A stretch of DNA of 14,570 nucleotides, taken from assembly GCA_023447335.1 (NCBI GenBank), contig JAEXOD010000203.1, forward strand, positions 1-14,570, read 5' to 3'. This DNA is from Bacteroidota bacterium (lineage in GTDB: Bacteria > Bacteroidota > Ignavibacteria > Ignavibacteriales > Melioribacteraceae). Both the position numbers and the translations under genes were made by a program. Below are positions 1 through 8,841 of the stretch, one piece after another (within the stretch, counting starts at the first letter, position 1; each line of letters opens with the position of its first letter). Under the pieces are notes generated by a model. That model saw nothing but the letters and a program-made list of their open reading frames with translations. It was not told the origin of the DNA and ran no database searches.

Positions 1-1680
1 TATTGTACATTGTCAAATCCCGTAGCATTAAAAAAAGAGAAGTTAGAAGGGAAACTGGGAAGGTTTAATGATTCCATCGGAACAATAAAAGTGAACTTAA
101 ATATTCCCGCAAAAGGAAATGAAGTAGTCTCTTTTTACATAGGGTTAAAGGAGAATAAAGAAGAAATTAACAAAAGTTTAAGCTTGTTAAAAGAGCCGAA
201 TGTAAACGAAAAATTGTTAAATGAAGTTAAAGCAACATGGGAAAATTTATTAGGTGATTTACATATTGAAACACCGGATGAAGCCATGAATATTTCAGTA
301 AACTATTGGTTTAGATATCAAGCAATATCGGGAAGACTTTGGGGAAGGACCGCATATTATCAACAAAGCGGAGCATTTGGATTTAGAGATCAATTACAAG
401 ATAGTTTAGTATACTTACCAATAGAACCAAAATTAACCGAAAAACAAATAAAATTACATGCTCGTCATCAATTGGAAGACGGTGCGGTTTTGCACTGGTG
501 GCATCCTATTGCAGAAGTCGGACTTGAAACAAAAATGACGGATGATTTATTATGGTTACCGTTTATTTTAACGCACTACATCAACGAGACCGGTAATATT
601 GAAATTCTAAATGATGTTGAACCCTATTATAGAAGCGAAAAATCGGGTAGTTTGTACGAGCATTGTGTTAAAGCTATAGAAAAGGTATTAAGCCGTTATA
701 GCGAAAGAGGATTACCGCTAATAGGAGCAGGGGATTGGAATGACGGTTTAAGTGCGGTAGGTTTAGAAATGAAAGGGGAATCAATATGGCTCGCCGAATT
801 CTTCTTTTATGTATTAAAGAATTTCGCCGATATTGCAGAAAAATATAATAAAAAAGTGGATGCACTTTTCTTTGTTAGAAAAGCTGAGGAATTAAAATCA
901 GCGTTTGACAAATATGCTTGGGACGGTAAATGGTATTATAGAGGGACTAAAGATAGCGGAGAAAAATTTGGAAGCAATGAAAATGAAGACGGAAAAATAT
1001 TCCTCAATCCGCAAATTTGGGCGGTAATGAGCGAAATAGCACCTAAAGATAAAATTGAATCGGCGATGAGCTCTGTTAAAGAAATTTTATTCAAAGATAA
1101 CGGACCTTTATTATTATATCCGGGGTACTCAAAACCGGATAAATTTATTGGCTACTTATCACGGTATGCACCGGGGAGAAGAGAAAATGCAGGTGTATAT
1201 ACGCATGCTGCAACATGGTCTATATGGGCTTTTGGTAAGTTAAAGGATAGTGAATTTGCATATGAAGCTTTTAAACGTTTGTGTCCAATTTACAGTGGTA
1301 TGGAACCGGATAAATATGTTGCGGAACCTTACGTTACTCCGGGAAACATTGATGGACCGGATTCACCCAATTATGGAATGGCAGGTTGGACATGGTACAC
1401 GGGAAGTGCATCATGGTTTCAAAAAGTTGTAGTTGATTGGTTACTAGGAGTAAGATCAACTAAAGACGGACTTGTTATAGATCCTTGTATTCCGAATACA
1501 TGGAAAACATTTAAATTAAAAAGAAAATATATGGGCAAAATTATTAACTTAACTTTTAATAATGAAAAAGGAGTTTCGTTCGGTGTAAATAAAATTGAAG
1601 GAGACGGAGTTGTAATAGAGGGGAATGTTATAAAAACGGTTGAAAAAGATAATGTTAATTTAATAGTTTATATGGGATAA
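1..1680 (+). CDS. GH94 family glycoside phosphorylase, 5'-truncated by the window (probable beta-1,2-oligoglucan / sophoro-oligosaccharide phosphorylase)
   Basis: This cytoplasmic enzyme should cleave a beta-glucoside with phosphate to give alpha-glucose 1-phosphate. Counting residues from the TTG at position 10, it shows the GH94 (alpha/alpha)6-barrel signatures: RTAYYQQSGAFGFRDQLQD (113-131), HWWHP (162-166), the GAGDWNDG loop (239-246) whose Asp residues include the proposed general acid, and ENAGVYTHAATW (392-403), which matches the phosphate-binding segment usually written ENGGIFTH. A C-terminal beta-sandwich follows residue ~475. The frame is open to position 1, and the large N-terminal beta-sandwich of GH94 is almost wholly missing, so the TTG is not a believable start and the gene begins upstream. 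The stretch SLYEHCVKAIEKVL with GESIWLAEFF resembles the phosphorylase domain of cyclic beta-1,2-glucan synthase more than cellobiose phosphorylase. The GH144 gene in the same operon favours beta-1,2-linked substrates; cellobiose or laminaribiose specificity cannot be excluded. It lies 3 nt before the next gene. Confidence 0.92.
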   Translation, partial: YCTLSNPVALKKEKLEGKLGRFNDSIGTIKVNLNIPAKGNEVVSFYIGLKENKEEINKSLSLLKEPNVNEKLLNEVKATWENLLGDLHIETPDEAMNISVNYWFRYQAISGRLWGRTAYYQQSGAFGFRDQLQDSLVYLPIEPKLTEKQIKLHARHQLEDGAVLHWWHPIAEVGLETKMTDDLLWLPFILTHYINETGNIEILNDVEPYYRSEKSGSLYEHCVKAIEKVLSRYSERGLPLIGAGDWNDGLSAVGLEMKGESIWLAEFFFYVLKNFADIAEKYNKKVDALFFVRKAEELKSAFDKYAWDGKWYYRGTKDSGEKFGSNENEDGKIFLNPQIWAVMSEIAPKDKIESAMSSVKEILFKDNGPLLLYPGYSKPDKFIGYLSRYAPGRRENAGVYTHAATWSIWAFGKLKDSEFAYEAFKRLCPIYSGMEPDKYVAEPYVTPGNIDGPDSPNYGMAGWTWYTGSASWFQKVVVDWLLGVRSTKDGLVIDPCIPNTWKTFKLKRKYMGKIINLTFNNEKGVSFGVNKIEGDGVVIEGNVIKTVEKDNVNLIVYMG

Positions 1681-1683
1681 AAT

Positions 1684-3072
1684 ATGTTTAAAAGTTTTAG
1701 CTTTCTATCCGCCTTGTTTTTTATAGTTGTTAGCTTAATAAGTTGCTCAACAATATCTTCGGATAGAAATGCTAAAAACAGATTAAAATATTTTCCTGAA
1801 AATATTGATATTAATAAGCCAAATTTACAAGTAAATGATTCGTTGTTCTTATTAAATATAGCAAAAGATACTTATAAATTTTTTGATAATTCTACTTTTG
1901 ATAATACCGGGCTAATTGTTGATAAAATATTTATAGATAAGCAGAACGCGGCACATTATACTTCGATAACAAATATTGGACTATATTTAGTTAGTACGGT
2001 CTATGCATATAAACTTAATATTATAACAAAAGAAGATGCAATCAACAAAATTTCCGCTACGTTAAATACGCTCGGAAAACTAGAAAAATATAACGGCTTT
2101 TTTTACAATTGGTATGAAATTGATAGTTTGAAACAGAGTGGTGGTTATATTTCAACGGTTGACGCCGGATGGCTTTATTCGAGCTTATACATAATAGGAA
2201 AAGTATTTAATGCGGAATTTGGAAAGAATTGTGATAAACTGATTAATGAAGCTAACTTTGACTGGTTATACGACAACAAAGAAGGAGCGTTCAGGTTAGG
2301 TTATGATATTAATAAAGGTTTTAGCCCTTATCATTATAAATTATTGGTAAGTGAAGCTAGAATTGCTTTATATTTTTCTATACTTAAAGGGGAGCTGAAA
2401 CCCGATAGTTGGTTTAAACTTTCAAGAACTCTTGATAAAGGAATTGAACAAGAACAAGTTCCGCAAGGAAATTATAAAAAATATAATAACGAGGAATATT
2501 TTAATGGTTATTATATTTATGATTCTATAAAAGTTGTTCCTTCTTGGGGCGGTAGTATGTTTGAGTATTTAATGACTGATATGTTTATTGACGAAAGAAT
2601 TGCTATTGAAGGAATGGGGTTAAATAATTCAAATATGGTTAAAGCTCAAATAGATTTTTGTTTAAATAAAAACAATTATAAAGTATGGGGAATGTCCTCG
2701 TGTGCAACCCCGGACGGAGGATACGGTGAGTTTGGCGTATATTTGCTCGGAACTAAAAAAGGAGGATATCCGAAAGGTGTAGTAACACCTCACGCCTCTT
2801 GTTTAGCACTTAATTATTATCCGAAAGAAGTTATAAGCAATCTAAAAAATTTAATAAACATGTATCCGATTTACGGTGAATACGGTTTTTATGATTGTGT
2901 TGATATGAATTCCGGTAAAATCGGCAAAACATATTTAGCGTTGGATCAAGCAATGATATTCATATCAATAGCAAATTTACTAACAGATAACTATATTCCG
3001 AAGATATTTGAAAATGAAGAGAAGTTAAAAGAAACATTAGAAATTATTAAAGAAGAGGAATTTTATAAATGA
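1684..3072 (+). CDS. Lipoprotein with glycoamylase-like domain (PF10091 type, clan GH-S relative; similar to the transglycosylase domain of cyclic beta-1,2-glucan synthase)
   Basis: A 462-residue exported lipoprotein. The signal peptide ends in a lipobox LISC with the acylated Cys at residue 21. The rest is one alpha/alpha-barrel domain. Visible signatures are FYNWYEIDSL (140-149), YISTVDAGW (155-163), VSEAR (222-226), WGGSMFEYLM (288-297), WGMSSC (335-340) and GFYD...TYLALDQAM (401-424). FYNWY, STVD.G, SEAR and MFEYLM are hallmarks of the middle domain of cyclic beta-1,2-glucan synthases (GH189) rather than of GH144. Compared with the GH144 neighbour, the first Asp (D160) and the Glu of SEAR (E224) seem kept, while the second Asp and the Glu of the DNGGDLVE motif are replaced. 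It probably acts on beta-1,2-glucan or its oligosaccharides in the periplasm or at the outer membrane, by hydrolysis or transglycosylation; the reaction cannot be read from sequence. It overlaps the next gene by 4 nt (ATGA). Confidence 0.85.
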   Translation: MFKSFSFLSALFFIVVSLISCSTISSDRNAKNRLKYFPENIDINKPNLQVNDSLFLLNIAKDTYKFFDNSTFDNTGLIVDKIFIDKQNAAHYTSITNIGLYLVSTVYAYKLNIITKEDAINKISATLNTLGKLEKYNGFFYNWYEIDSLKQSGGYISTVDAGWLYSSLYIIGKVFNAEFGKNCDKLINEANFDWLYDNKEGAFRLGYDINKGFSPYHYKLLVSEARIALYFSILKGELKPDSWFKLSRTLDKGIEQEQVPQGNYKKYNNEEYFNGYYIYDSIKVVPSWGGSMFEYLMTDMFIDERIAIEGMGLNNSNMVKAQIDFCLNKNNYKVWGMSSCATPDGGYGEFGVYLLGTKKGGYPKGVVTPHASCLALNYYPKEVISNLKNLINMYPIYGEYGFYDCVDMNSGKIGKTYLALDQAMIFISIANLLTDNYIPKIFENEEKLKETLEIIKEEEFYK

Positions 3073-5165
3073 CCGGATTAATCCAAATATCGTTAAACGG
3101 AGAGTGGGAATATATTTTAGATAGCAATGATAAATTTACATATGAAGAAATTAAAGCAAAATTTAATCATTGTGATATTAACGGAAAAATGAATTTACCA
3201 ATAAACTGGGAATTAGCAGGATTACATAATTATTCCGGATCGGTATGGTTTAAAAGACAAATATATATATCGGATAAAGAAATAACTGAAAATGGTTATA
3301 TAGAATTTAACGGTGTTGATTATGAATGTGAAGTTTTCTTTAATAATTTTGCGATTGGAAAAAATATCGGATATTTTAATAAATTTGATTATTCGTTACA
3401 AGATAAAGTATTAATAAATGAAATAAATACCGTAATAATTAAAGTTACGTCTCCAAAAGAAAAGCCCGAAGAAGTATGGCCTAATAAAAAGAACTTAATA
3501 AAGGGAATTTTTGGTCATCATGATTGCAGACCGGGAGGTTGGAGTTTAGAATACGGACAAGATAGAAATACCGGGGGAGTGTGGAATGATATTAATATGT
3601 TTTTTACAAAAGTTCCTCGTCCGTACATAGAGATCACAACTGATTATGACGTTAAATCAAACGAAGGAATTTTAAACTTATCGATTGAAATAGATGCTAA
3701 TAATATTTCTTCAGTTGAAATAAACGCAGCTTTATGGTACAAAGGTAAACATGTAACCGAACAAGTAATTGAATATAAATTTGAGAATAATACAGCCGAT
3801 AAAATAAAATGGGAATTAAGCTTACCAAATCCGCAATTGTGGTCAACATGGGATATCGGAGAACCTAATTTATACGAAGTTATAATATCTTCATCAGAGT
3901 TTGGCTCTTATTGCTACACAATAGGATTTAAAAACGTTTACGAGACCGAGAAAAGAGAATTATATTTAAATGGGAAGAGATTGTTTTTAAGAGGAACGAA
4001 TATTATTCCGGAACAAATGCTAAGTAATTTAACCAATGAAAAAATTAGTAAAATAGTAGAATATTTAAAAGGAGCCAATATTAATGCGGTTAGAGTGCAT
4101 GCACATGTTAACCGACAAGAATTATATGATGCCTTTGATAAAGAGGGAATATTAGTATGGCAAGATTTCGCATTACAATGGACTTATAACAATTCAATAC
4201 ATTTTATTAATGCGGCAACCGAGCAAATAGGTAGGATGGTAAGAATGTTAAAGCATCATCCTTGTATTGTTTATTGGTGTTGCCATAACGAACCGGGTTA
4301 CGAAAGCAATAATTTAGACGAAGCACTATACAGAGAAGTAGAAGCGAATGATAAGACTCGAATAATCAAATTGTATTCTAATTATGAAGAACATCCCTAT
4401 TACGGATGGTATTGGGGAATTAAAGATGAATATGTTGCTGCTCCGATGGGACCATTGGTTACGGAATTTGGTGCACAGGGAATACCTAATTATGAAACCT
4501 TAATTAAATTTATGACAAAAGATGAAGTAGAGACTCCGGATTGGGATAAATGGATTTATCACAATTATCAATACGAGCAGACTAATCTAATTGCTAAAGT
4601 CCCGTTTGGAAGCAACGTTAAAGAATATATAGAAAACAGCCAAAGTTATCAATCAGAGCTATTGGCAACTGCAATAAAGAGCTACAGAATAAAAAAGTAT
4701 AAGCCTATTACGGGAATATTTCAATTTATGTTTATTGATTGTTGGGAAAGTATTACATGGTCAGTAGTAGATTATTATGGGAGTAAAAAGAAAGGATATT
4801 ATACTTTGCAAAAAATGTATTCTCCGTTTGTAATGTTTGTAAATAAAAGACAAAACGAATATATGATAGATTCATTCTTAAATGTTGATGTGGACATAGT
4901 TAACGACTTATATGGGAATTATAAAAACTTAGAATTAAAAGTATTTGTTGACGAGAAGGAGATTAAAAGAATTGAAAGTATTACCATTCCGGAAGATGAT
5001 ATGATACATATTGATTGGGAATTACTAAAGGTGCCACTAAAAGAATATTTTCGTATCGGAATTAATAGAATAAAATTTATATTATATAAAAATGAAGAAA
5101 AAATTACTGAAGAAGAAGTTGAGATAAATGTATTTGATAAAAAATTATATTGGGGAAATAAATGA
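3069..5165 (+). CDS. Cytoplasmic glycoside hydrolase family 2 protein (probable exo-beta-glucosidase for beta-1,2-gluco-oligosaccharides)
   Basis: A 698-residue GH2 enzyme with no signal peptide, so probably cytoplasmic. Domain order: sugar-binding jelly roll (about 4-185, including FNGVDYECEVFFNNFAIG), Ig-like domain (about 186-285), then a TIM barrel from LFLRGTNIIPEQML (about 303). The acid/base is most likely E408 in YWCCHNEP, and the nucleophile E466 in PLVTEFGAQ. The 58-residue spacing is short for GH2. The sequence is nearer to the beta-mannosidase/beta-glucosidase side of GH2 than to LacZ. GH2 covers beta-galactosidase, beta-mannosidase and beta-glucuronidase activities, so the substrate is inferred from context: it sits between two beta-1,2-glucanase-like genes and next to a GH94 phosphorylase, where other known beta-1,2-glucan loci carry a GH3 beta-glucosidase. 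The ATG overlaps the previous stop, and the end overlaps the next start by 4 nt, so translation is probably coupled. Confidence 0.9.
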   Translation: MTGLIQISLNGEWEYILDSNDKFTYEEIKAKFNHCDINGKMNLPINWELAGLHNYSGSVWFKRQIYISDKEITENGYIEFNGVDYECEVFFNNFAIGKNIGYFNKFDYSLQDKVLINEINTVIIKVTSPKEKPEEVWPNKKNLIKGIFGHHDCRPGGWSLEYGQDRNTGGVWNDINMFFTKVPRPYIEITTDYDVKSNEGILNLSIEIDANNISSVEINAALWYKGKHVTEQVIEYKFENNTADKIKWELSLPNPQLWSTWDIGEPNLYEVIISSSEFGSYCYTIGFKNVYETEKRELYLNGKRLFLRGTNIIPEQMLSNLTNEKISKIVEYLKGANINAVRVHAHVNRQELYDAFDKEGILVWQDFALQWTYNNSIHFINAATEQIGRMVRMLKHHPCIVYWCCHNEPGYESNNLDEALYREVEANDKTRIIKLYSNYEEHPYYGWYWGIKDEYVAAPMGPLVTEFGAQGIPNYETLIKFMTKDEVETPDWDKWIYHNYQYEQTNLIAKVPFGSNVKEYIENSQSYQSELLATAIKSYRIKKYKPITGIFQFMFIDCWESITWSVVDYYGSKKKGYYTLQKMYSPFVMFVNKRQNEYMIDSFLNVDVDIVNDLYGNYKNLELKVFVDEKEIKRIESITIPEDDMIHIDWELLKVPLKEYFRIGINRIKFILYKNEEKITEEEVEINVFDKKLYWGNK

Positions 5166-7549
5166 TAAAAAAAATGCTATTTGTTCTATTGCTTGTAAAT
5201 ACCTTAATTTATGCACAAGGTTTTATATTTTTTAGCGATAGCCCCAATAATTCTTATTATGACCCGAGCTGGGGATATTCATCATCGGGCAGTTACGTTG
5301 AGTTAATAAATCAAAGCAAGTTTCCGGTAGATGTAAGTAGAAAATATAGCGGAACAAATTCTTTAAGACTTAGTTGGAAATCCGTTGCCGGAGGTGACTG
5401 GGGTTTAGCGTGTGCAGGTGCAAACTGGATAACGCGTGATATAACCGACATGGATTCTATATTGTTTTACGCCTTTTCAGATTCACAAATAAACGCAATT
5501 GATTTACCGGTGATTTATATTGAAGATGTGGGGAATAATAAATCACCTAAACATAAAATATCAAATTATATACAATCTGCAATTTCAAATTCTTGGATAA
5601 AAGTATCTATTCCGTTAGATATATTTAAGAGTAATCCCGGGAATACGGACCTAACTAAAATAAAAACCATTTACTTCGGTCAAAATTCTGAAAACAATGA
5701 CGGAATACAACACACCTTGTTTATGGATGACTTAATAATAACAAAAAACTCGACTTATTCTCCTCCTACGCCGACAAATGTGAGTGCAAAAGGATTTCCA
5801 AAACATTTTGAAGTAAAATGGGATTTAATTAACAATTCTGAGATTGGCGGATATAGAGTATATAGAAAGACCGAAACACAATTTGTTTTAGCAGGAACAG
5901 TTGATAAGAGTACAAGAGTATTTATAGATTTTGGTTATAATATTGGTGTTACGGCAGAATATAAGGTATCGGCAATTAGTACTTCATTAGATGAATCTCC
6001 TTTATCGGAAGTTGTTACCGCAACTACAAAAGATTTAACCGATGAGGAATGGCTTGACATGTTACAAGAAGCAACATTTCGATACTTTTGGGATTATGCA
6101 CACCCAATTTCCGGACTAGCACGAGAAAGATTAGGAAGCGGAAATACGGTAACTATAGGGGGTAGCGGATTTGGTGTTTCTGCGATTATTGTTGGGATAG
6201 AAAGAGGATTTATTACTCGAGATGAAGGTGCTGCCCATATACTTAAAATGGTAACATTTTTAAAAAACAAAGCACAACGCTTCCACGGAATATGGTCTCA
6301 TTGGTTAAACGGTGAAACCGGTGTCGTAATTCCTTTTAGTCAATACGATAACGGCGGTGATTTAGTAGAATCTTCATTTATGTTGCAAGGACTGTTAACA
6401 GCAAGACAATACTTCAGTTTGAATAATGATATTGAAAATAGCATTAGAACTTTATGTACACAGCTATGGGAAGAAGCGGAGTTTGATTGGTATAAACGAT
6501 TTGCGAGTAGTGATTTGTTATATTGGCATTGGTCACCAAATTACGGTTGGCAAATAAATATGGCTATTAAAGGCTGGAATGAAGCAATGATTTGTTATTT
6601 ATTGGGAATTGCTTCGCCTACTCACCCTATTCCGGCTACATGTTATGCTCTCGGATGGGCAGGTAGTGCAAATTATGTTAATAATAAAACATTTTACGGA
6701 CACAAGATATTTGTAGGTTATAATTACGGTGGACCATTATTTTTTACGCATTATTCTTTTATGGGATTTGACCCAAGAAATAAAAAAGATAGATATGCAA
6801 ACTATTTTATTAATAGCAGGAATACTGCGTTAGTACACCACGATTATGCCGTTGCCAATCCGAATAATTTCCCAAACTATAGCACAAATGAATGGGGTTT
6901 AACCGCTTCGGATGACCCGAACGGTTATAGTGTTCATGAGCCGATTAATGATAACGGTACTATTTCACCTACGGCAGCTTTATCATCATTCCCTTATACT
7001 CCTGTTGAATCAATGAATGCTTTAAAAGGATTCTATAATAATCAGGGAGATAAACTATGGGGAATCTACGGATTCAAAGATGCTTACAATCAAAAATTAA
7101 ATTGGTATGCTTCAAGTTATTTAGCTATTGATCAAGGACCGATTGTTGTAATGGTAGAAAATTACAGAAGCGGATTGTTGTGGAATTATTTTATGCAAAA
7201 TCCTGAAATACAGCCGATGTTAAATGCTATCGGATTTGTTGCCGATACTACTACTTCTGTTGAAGGCGAAAGCGATTTAATGGTAAAAGAATTTCAATTA
7301 AAAGGGAATTATCCTAATCCATTTAATCCTACTACTACAATTGAGTTCTCTATTCCGAAAGCAGATTATACAAAAGTTGAAATTTTTGATATTTTAGGAA
7401 ATAAGATTGATGTTATAAACAATAGTTATCTTAATAGCGGTATAAACAAAGTAACATGGGATGCAAAAAATAATGCTTCGGGTATTTATTTTTATAAGGT
7501 ATCATATAAAGGGAAATCGTTATTAGGTAAAATGATGTTGGTTAAGTAA
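5162..7549 (+). CDS. Secreted GH144 endo-beta-1,2-glucanase with N-terminal beta-sandwich, fibronectin III and T9SS sorting domain
   Basis: A 795-residue extracellular enzyme. Domains: signal peptide (1-19, ending IYAQG); a putative carbohydrate-binding beta-sandwich (about 20-195) ending in TLFMDDLII; a fibronectin III domain (about 200-290); the GH144 catalytic (alpha/alpha)6 domain (about 295-690); and a T9SS type A sorting domain (about 708-795) with NYPNPFNPTTTIEF at 716-729. GH144 signatures are FRYFWDYAHPISGLARER (306-323), GGSGFG (333-338), FSQYDNGGDLVESSF (392-406), GWNEAM (471-477 region) and GGPLFFTHYSF. The spacing of D396, D400 and E403, and the downstream E474, agrees with the acidic residues I recall as D135/D139/E142 and E211 in the Chitinophaga enzyme CpSGL; this mapping is from memory. 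It should cut linear beta-1,2-glucan internally, at the cell surface or outside. An exo, sophorose-releasing mode is known in GH144 and cannot be excluded. A GGGG run lies 7 nt before the ATG. The stop overlaps the next ATG by 1 nt. Confidence 0.93.
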   Translation: MIKKMLFVLLLVNTLIYAQGFIFFSDSPNNSYYDPSWGYSSSGSYVELINQSKFPVDVSRKYSGTNSLRLSWKSVAGGDWGLACAGANWITRDITDMDSILFYAFSDSQINAIDLPVIYIEDVGNNKSPKHKISNYIQSAISNSWIKVSIPLDIFKSNPGNTDLTKIKTIYFGQNSENNDGIQHTLFMDDLIITKNSTYSPPTPTNVSAKGFPKHFEVKWDLINNSEIGGYRVYRKTETQFVLAGTVDKSTRVFIDFGYNIGVTAEYKVSAISTSLDESPLSEVVTATTKDLTDEEWLDMLQEATFRYFWDYAHPISGLARERLGSGNTVTIGGSGFGVSAIIVGIERGFITRDEGAAHILKMVTFLKNKAQRFHGIWSHWLNGETGVVIPFSQYDNGGDLVESSFMLQGLLTARQYFSLNNDIENSIRTLCTQLWEEAEFDWYKRFASSDLLYWHWSPNYGWQINMAIKGWNEAMICYLLGIASPTHPIPATCYALGWAGSANYVNNKTFYGHKIFVGYNYGGPLFFTHYSFMGFDPRNKKDRYANYFINSRNTALVHHDYAVANPNNFPNYSTNEWGLTASDDPNGYSVHEPINDNGTISPTAALSSFPYTPVESMNALKGFYNNQGDKLWGIYGFKDAYNQKLNWYASSYLAIDQGPIVVMVENYRSGLLWNYFMQNPEIQPMLNAIGFVADTTTSVEGESDLMVKEFQLKGNYPNPFNPTTTIEFSIPKADYTKVEIFDILGNKIDVINNSYLNSGINKVTWDAKNNASGIYFYKVSYKGKSLLGKMMLVK

Positions 7550-8841
7550 TGAATAAGATTTACATTTATCTATTTATAGCTAGTATTCTTTTTTTACAAG
7601 CATGTGCCGAAAAAGGTTCTGAAGTAAAAACGCTGCAATTTTGGGCGATGGGAGCAGAAGGGGAATATATACAAAAATTAGTGCCGGAGTTTGAAAGAAA
7701 AAACCCCGGTATTAAAGTTAAAGTACAGATGATACCATGGACGGCAGCACAAGAAAAACTAATTACTGCATATGCAAGTGATAATGCACCCGATGTTTTC
7801 CAGCTTGGAAATACATGGATACCTCAATTTGCGGCATTAAATGCTATTGAGGATTTATCAGCTTTTATTTCGCTTTCCGAAAGCATCAAAAAAGAAAATT
7901 ATTACGAAGGTGTGTGGCAAACAAACGTATTAGGAAATAAGGTGTTTGGAATTCCTTGGTATATCGAGACAAGATTATTGTTTTACAGACCTGATGTATT
8001 GGCTGCAGTAGGATATAACGAAGCTCCCAAAACATGGGACGAATTAATTGACTGTTCAAGAAAGATTAAACAATATTTCGGGAAACAAGAAAAGTATCCG
8101 ATTTATATACCTACAAATGAATGGGTGCCGTTTATTGTTTTCGGAATGCAAGCCGGCTCTTCTATACTAAAAGATAACGATTCTTACGGGAATTTTAGTA
8201 GCAATGAATTTAAAACCGGTTTTGAATATTTGATGAAGTATTATGACGAAAAACTGACCCCTGCAGGAATATCACAAGTCCCGAATATTTATCATGCATT
8301 CAAAGAGAAGTATATTAATATGTATATTTCGGGTCCTTGGAATATAATTGAATTTAAAAAAACAATGGTTGGGGCTGATTCGGTTAATTGGATGACGGCT
8401 CCTTTACCGGGATACAAAAATGAATATCCCGGTTTATCGTTAGCGGGGGGGGCAAGTTTAGTTGTTTATAAAAAAAGTAAACTAAAAAAAGAAGCTTGGA
8501 AGTTTATTGAATATCTTTCCGAGCCAAAAGTACAAGTCGAATTTTTTAATTATTTATTTGATCTTCCTTCCGTAAAAAGTGCTTGGGAAGACTCTTCAAT
8601 AAAAAATAATTTATATATAAACGCTTTTCGCACACAATTTGAAAATGTTGTGCCCACTCCCAAAATACCTGAATGGGAACAAATCGCTTTTTCTAAAGTG
8701 CAGCAGTATGCAGAAATGACTTCAAAAAAAGCGATGACAATTAATAGAGCATTAAAAGAATTAGATAAGGACGTAGATTTAATTTTAGAAAAAAGAAGAT
8801 ATATTTTATCAAAGCAGCAGGTAGATAAAAATGAGAAGTAG
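7549..8841 (+). CDS. Sugar ABC transporter substrate-binding lipoprotein (family 1, CUT1)
   Basis: A 430-residue extracytoplasmic solute-binding protein. The signal peptide carries a lipobox LQAC with acylated Cys at residue 19. The mature protein opens with TLQFWAMGAEGEYIQKLVPEFERKNPGIKVKVQ, the standard start of family 1 sugar-binding proteins, followed by APDVFQLGNTWIPQF and, later, MYISGPWNI. Its genes for two MalF/MalG-type permeases follow directly. The ligand is most likely a sophoro-oligosaccharide, because the operon encodes a beta-1,2-glucanase and a phosphorylase; in Listeria a comparable binding protein sits in a beta-1,2-glucan locus. Binding specificity is inferred from context only. 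The start overlaps the previous stop by one base (TAATG) with no clear Shine-Dalgarno, which suggests coupled translation. A run of eight G residues lies inside the gene at 8445-8452, with the frame intact. Confidence 0.92.
   Translation: MNKIYIYLFIASILFLQACAEKGSEVKTLQFWAMGAEGEYIQKLVPEFERKNPGIKVKVQMIPWTAAQEKLITAYASDNAPDVFQLGNTWIPQFAALNAIEDLSAFISLSESIKKENYYEGVWQTNVLGNKVFGIPWYIETRLLFYRPDVLAAVGYNEAPKTWDELIDCSRKIKQYFGKQEKYPIYIPTNEWVPFIVFGMQAGSSILKDNDSYGNFSSNEFKTGFEYLMKYYDEKLTPAGISQVPNIYHAFKEKYINMYISGPWNIIEFKKTMVGADSVNWMTAPLPGYKNEYPGLSLAGGASLVVYKKSKLKKEAWKFIEYLSEPKVQVEFFNYLFDLPSVKSAWEDSSIKNNLYINAFRTQFENVVPTPKIPEWEQIAFSKVQQYAEMTSKKAMTINRALKELDKDVDLILEKRRYILSKQQVDKNEK

Noticed and set aside
10..12. 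TTG as start codon of the GH94 gene
   Set aside because: The frame is open upstream to position 1 and the GH94 N-terminal domain is missing, so the gene starts before the window.
674..865. Small antisense frame within GH94 (also 1250-1432 plus-strand and 11076-11264 minus-strand frames inside other genes)
   Set aside because: All lie wholly within strongly supported coding regions in other frames.
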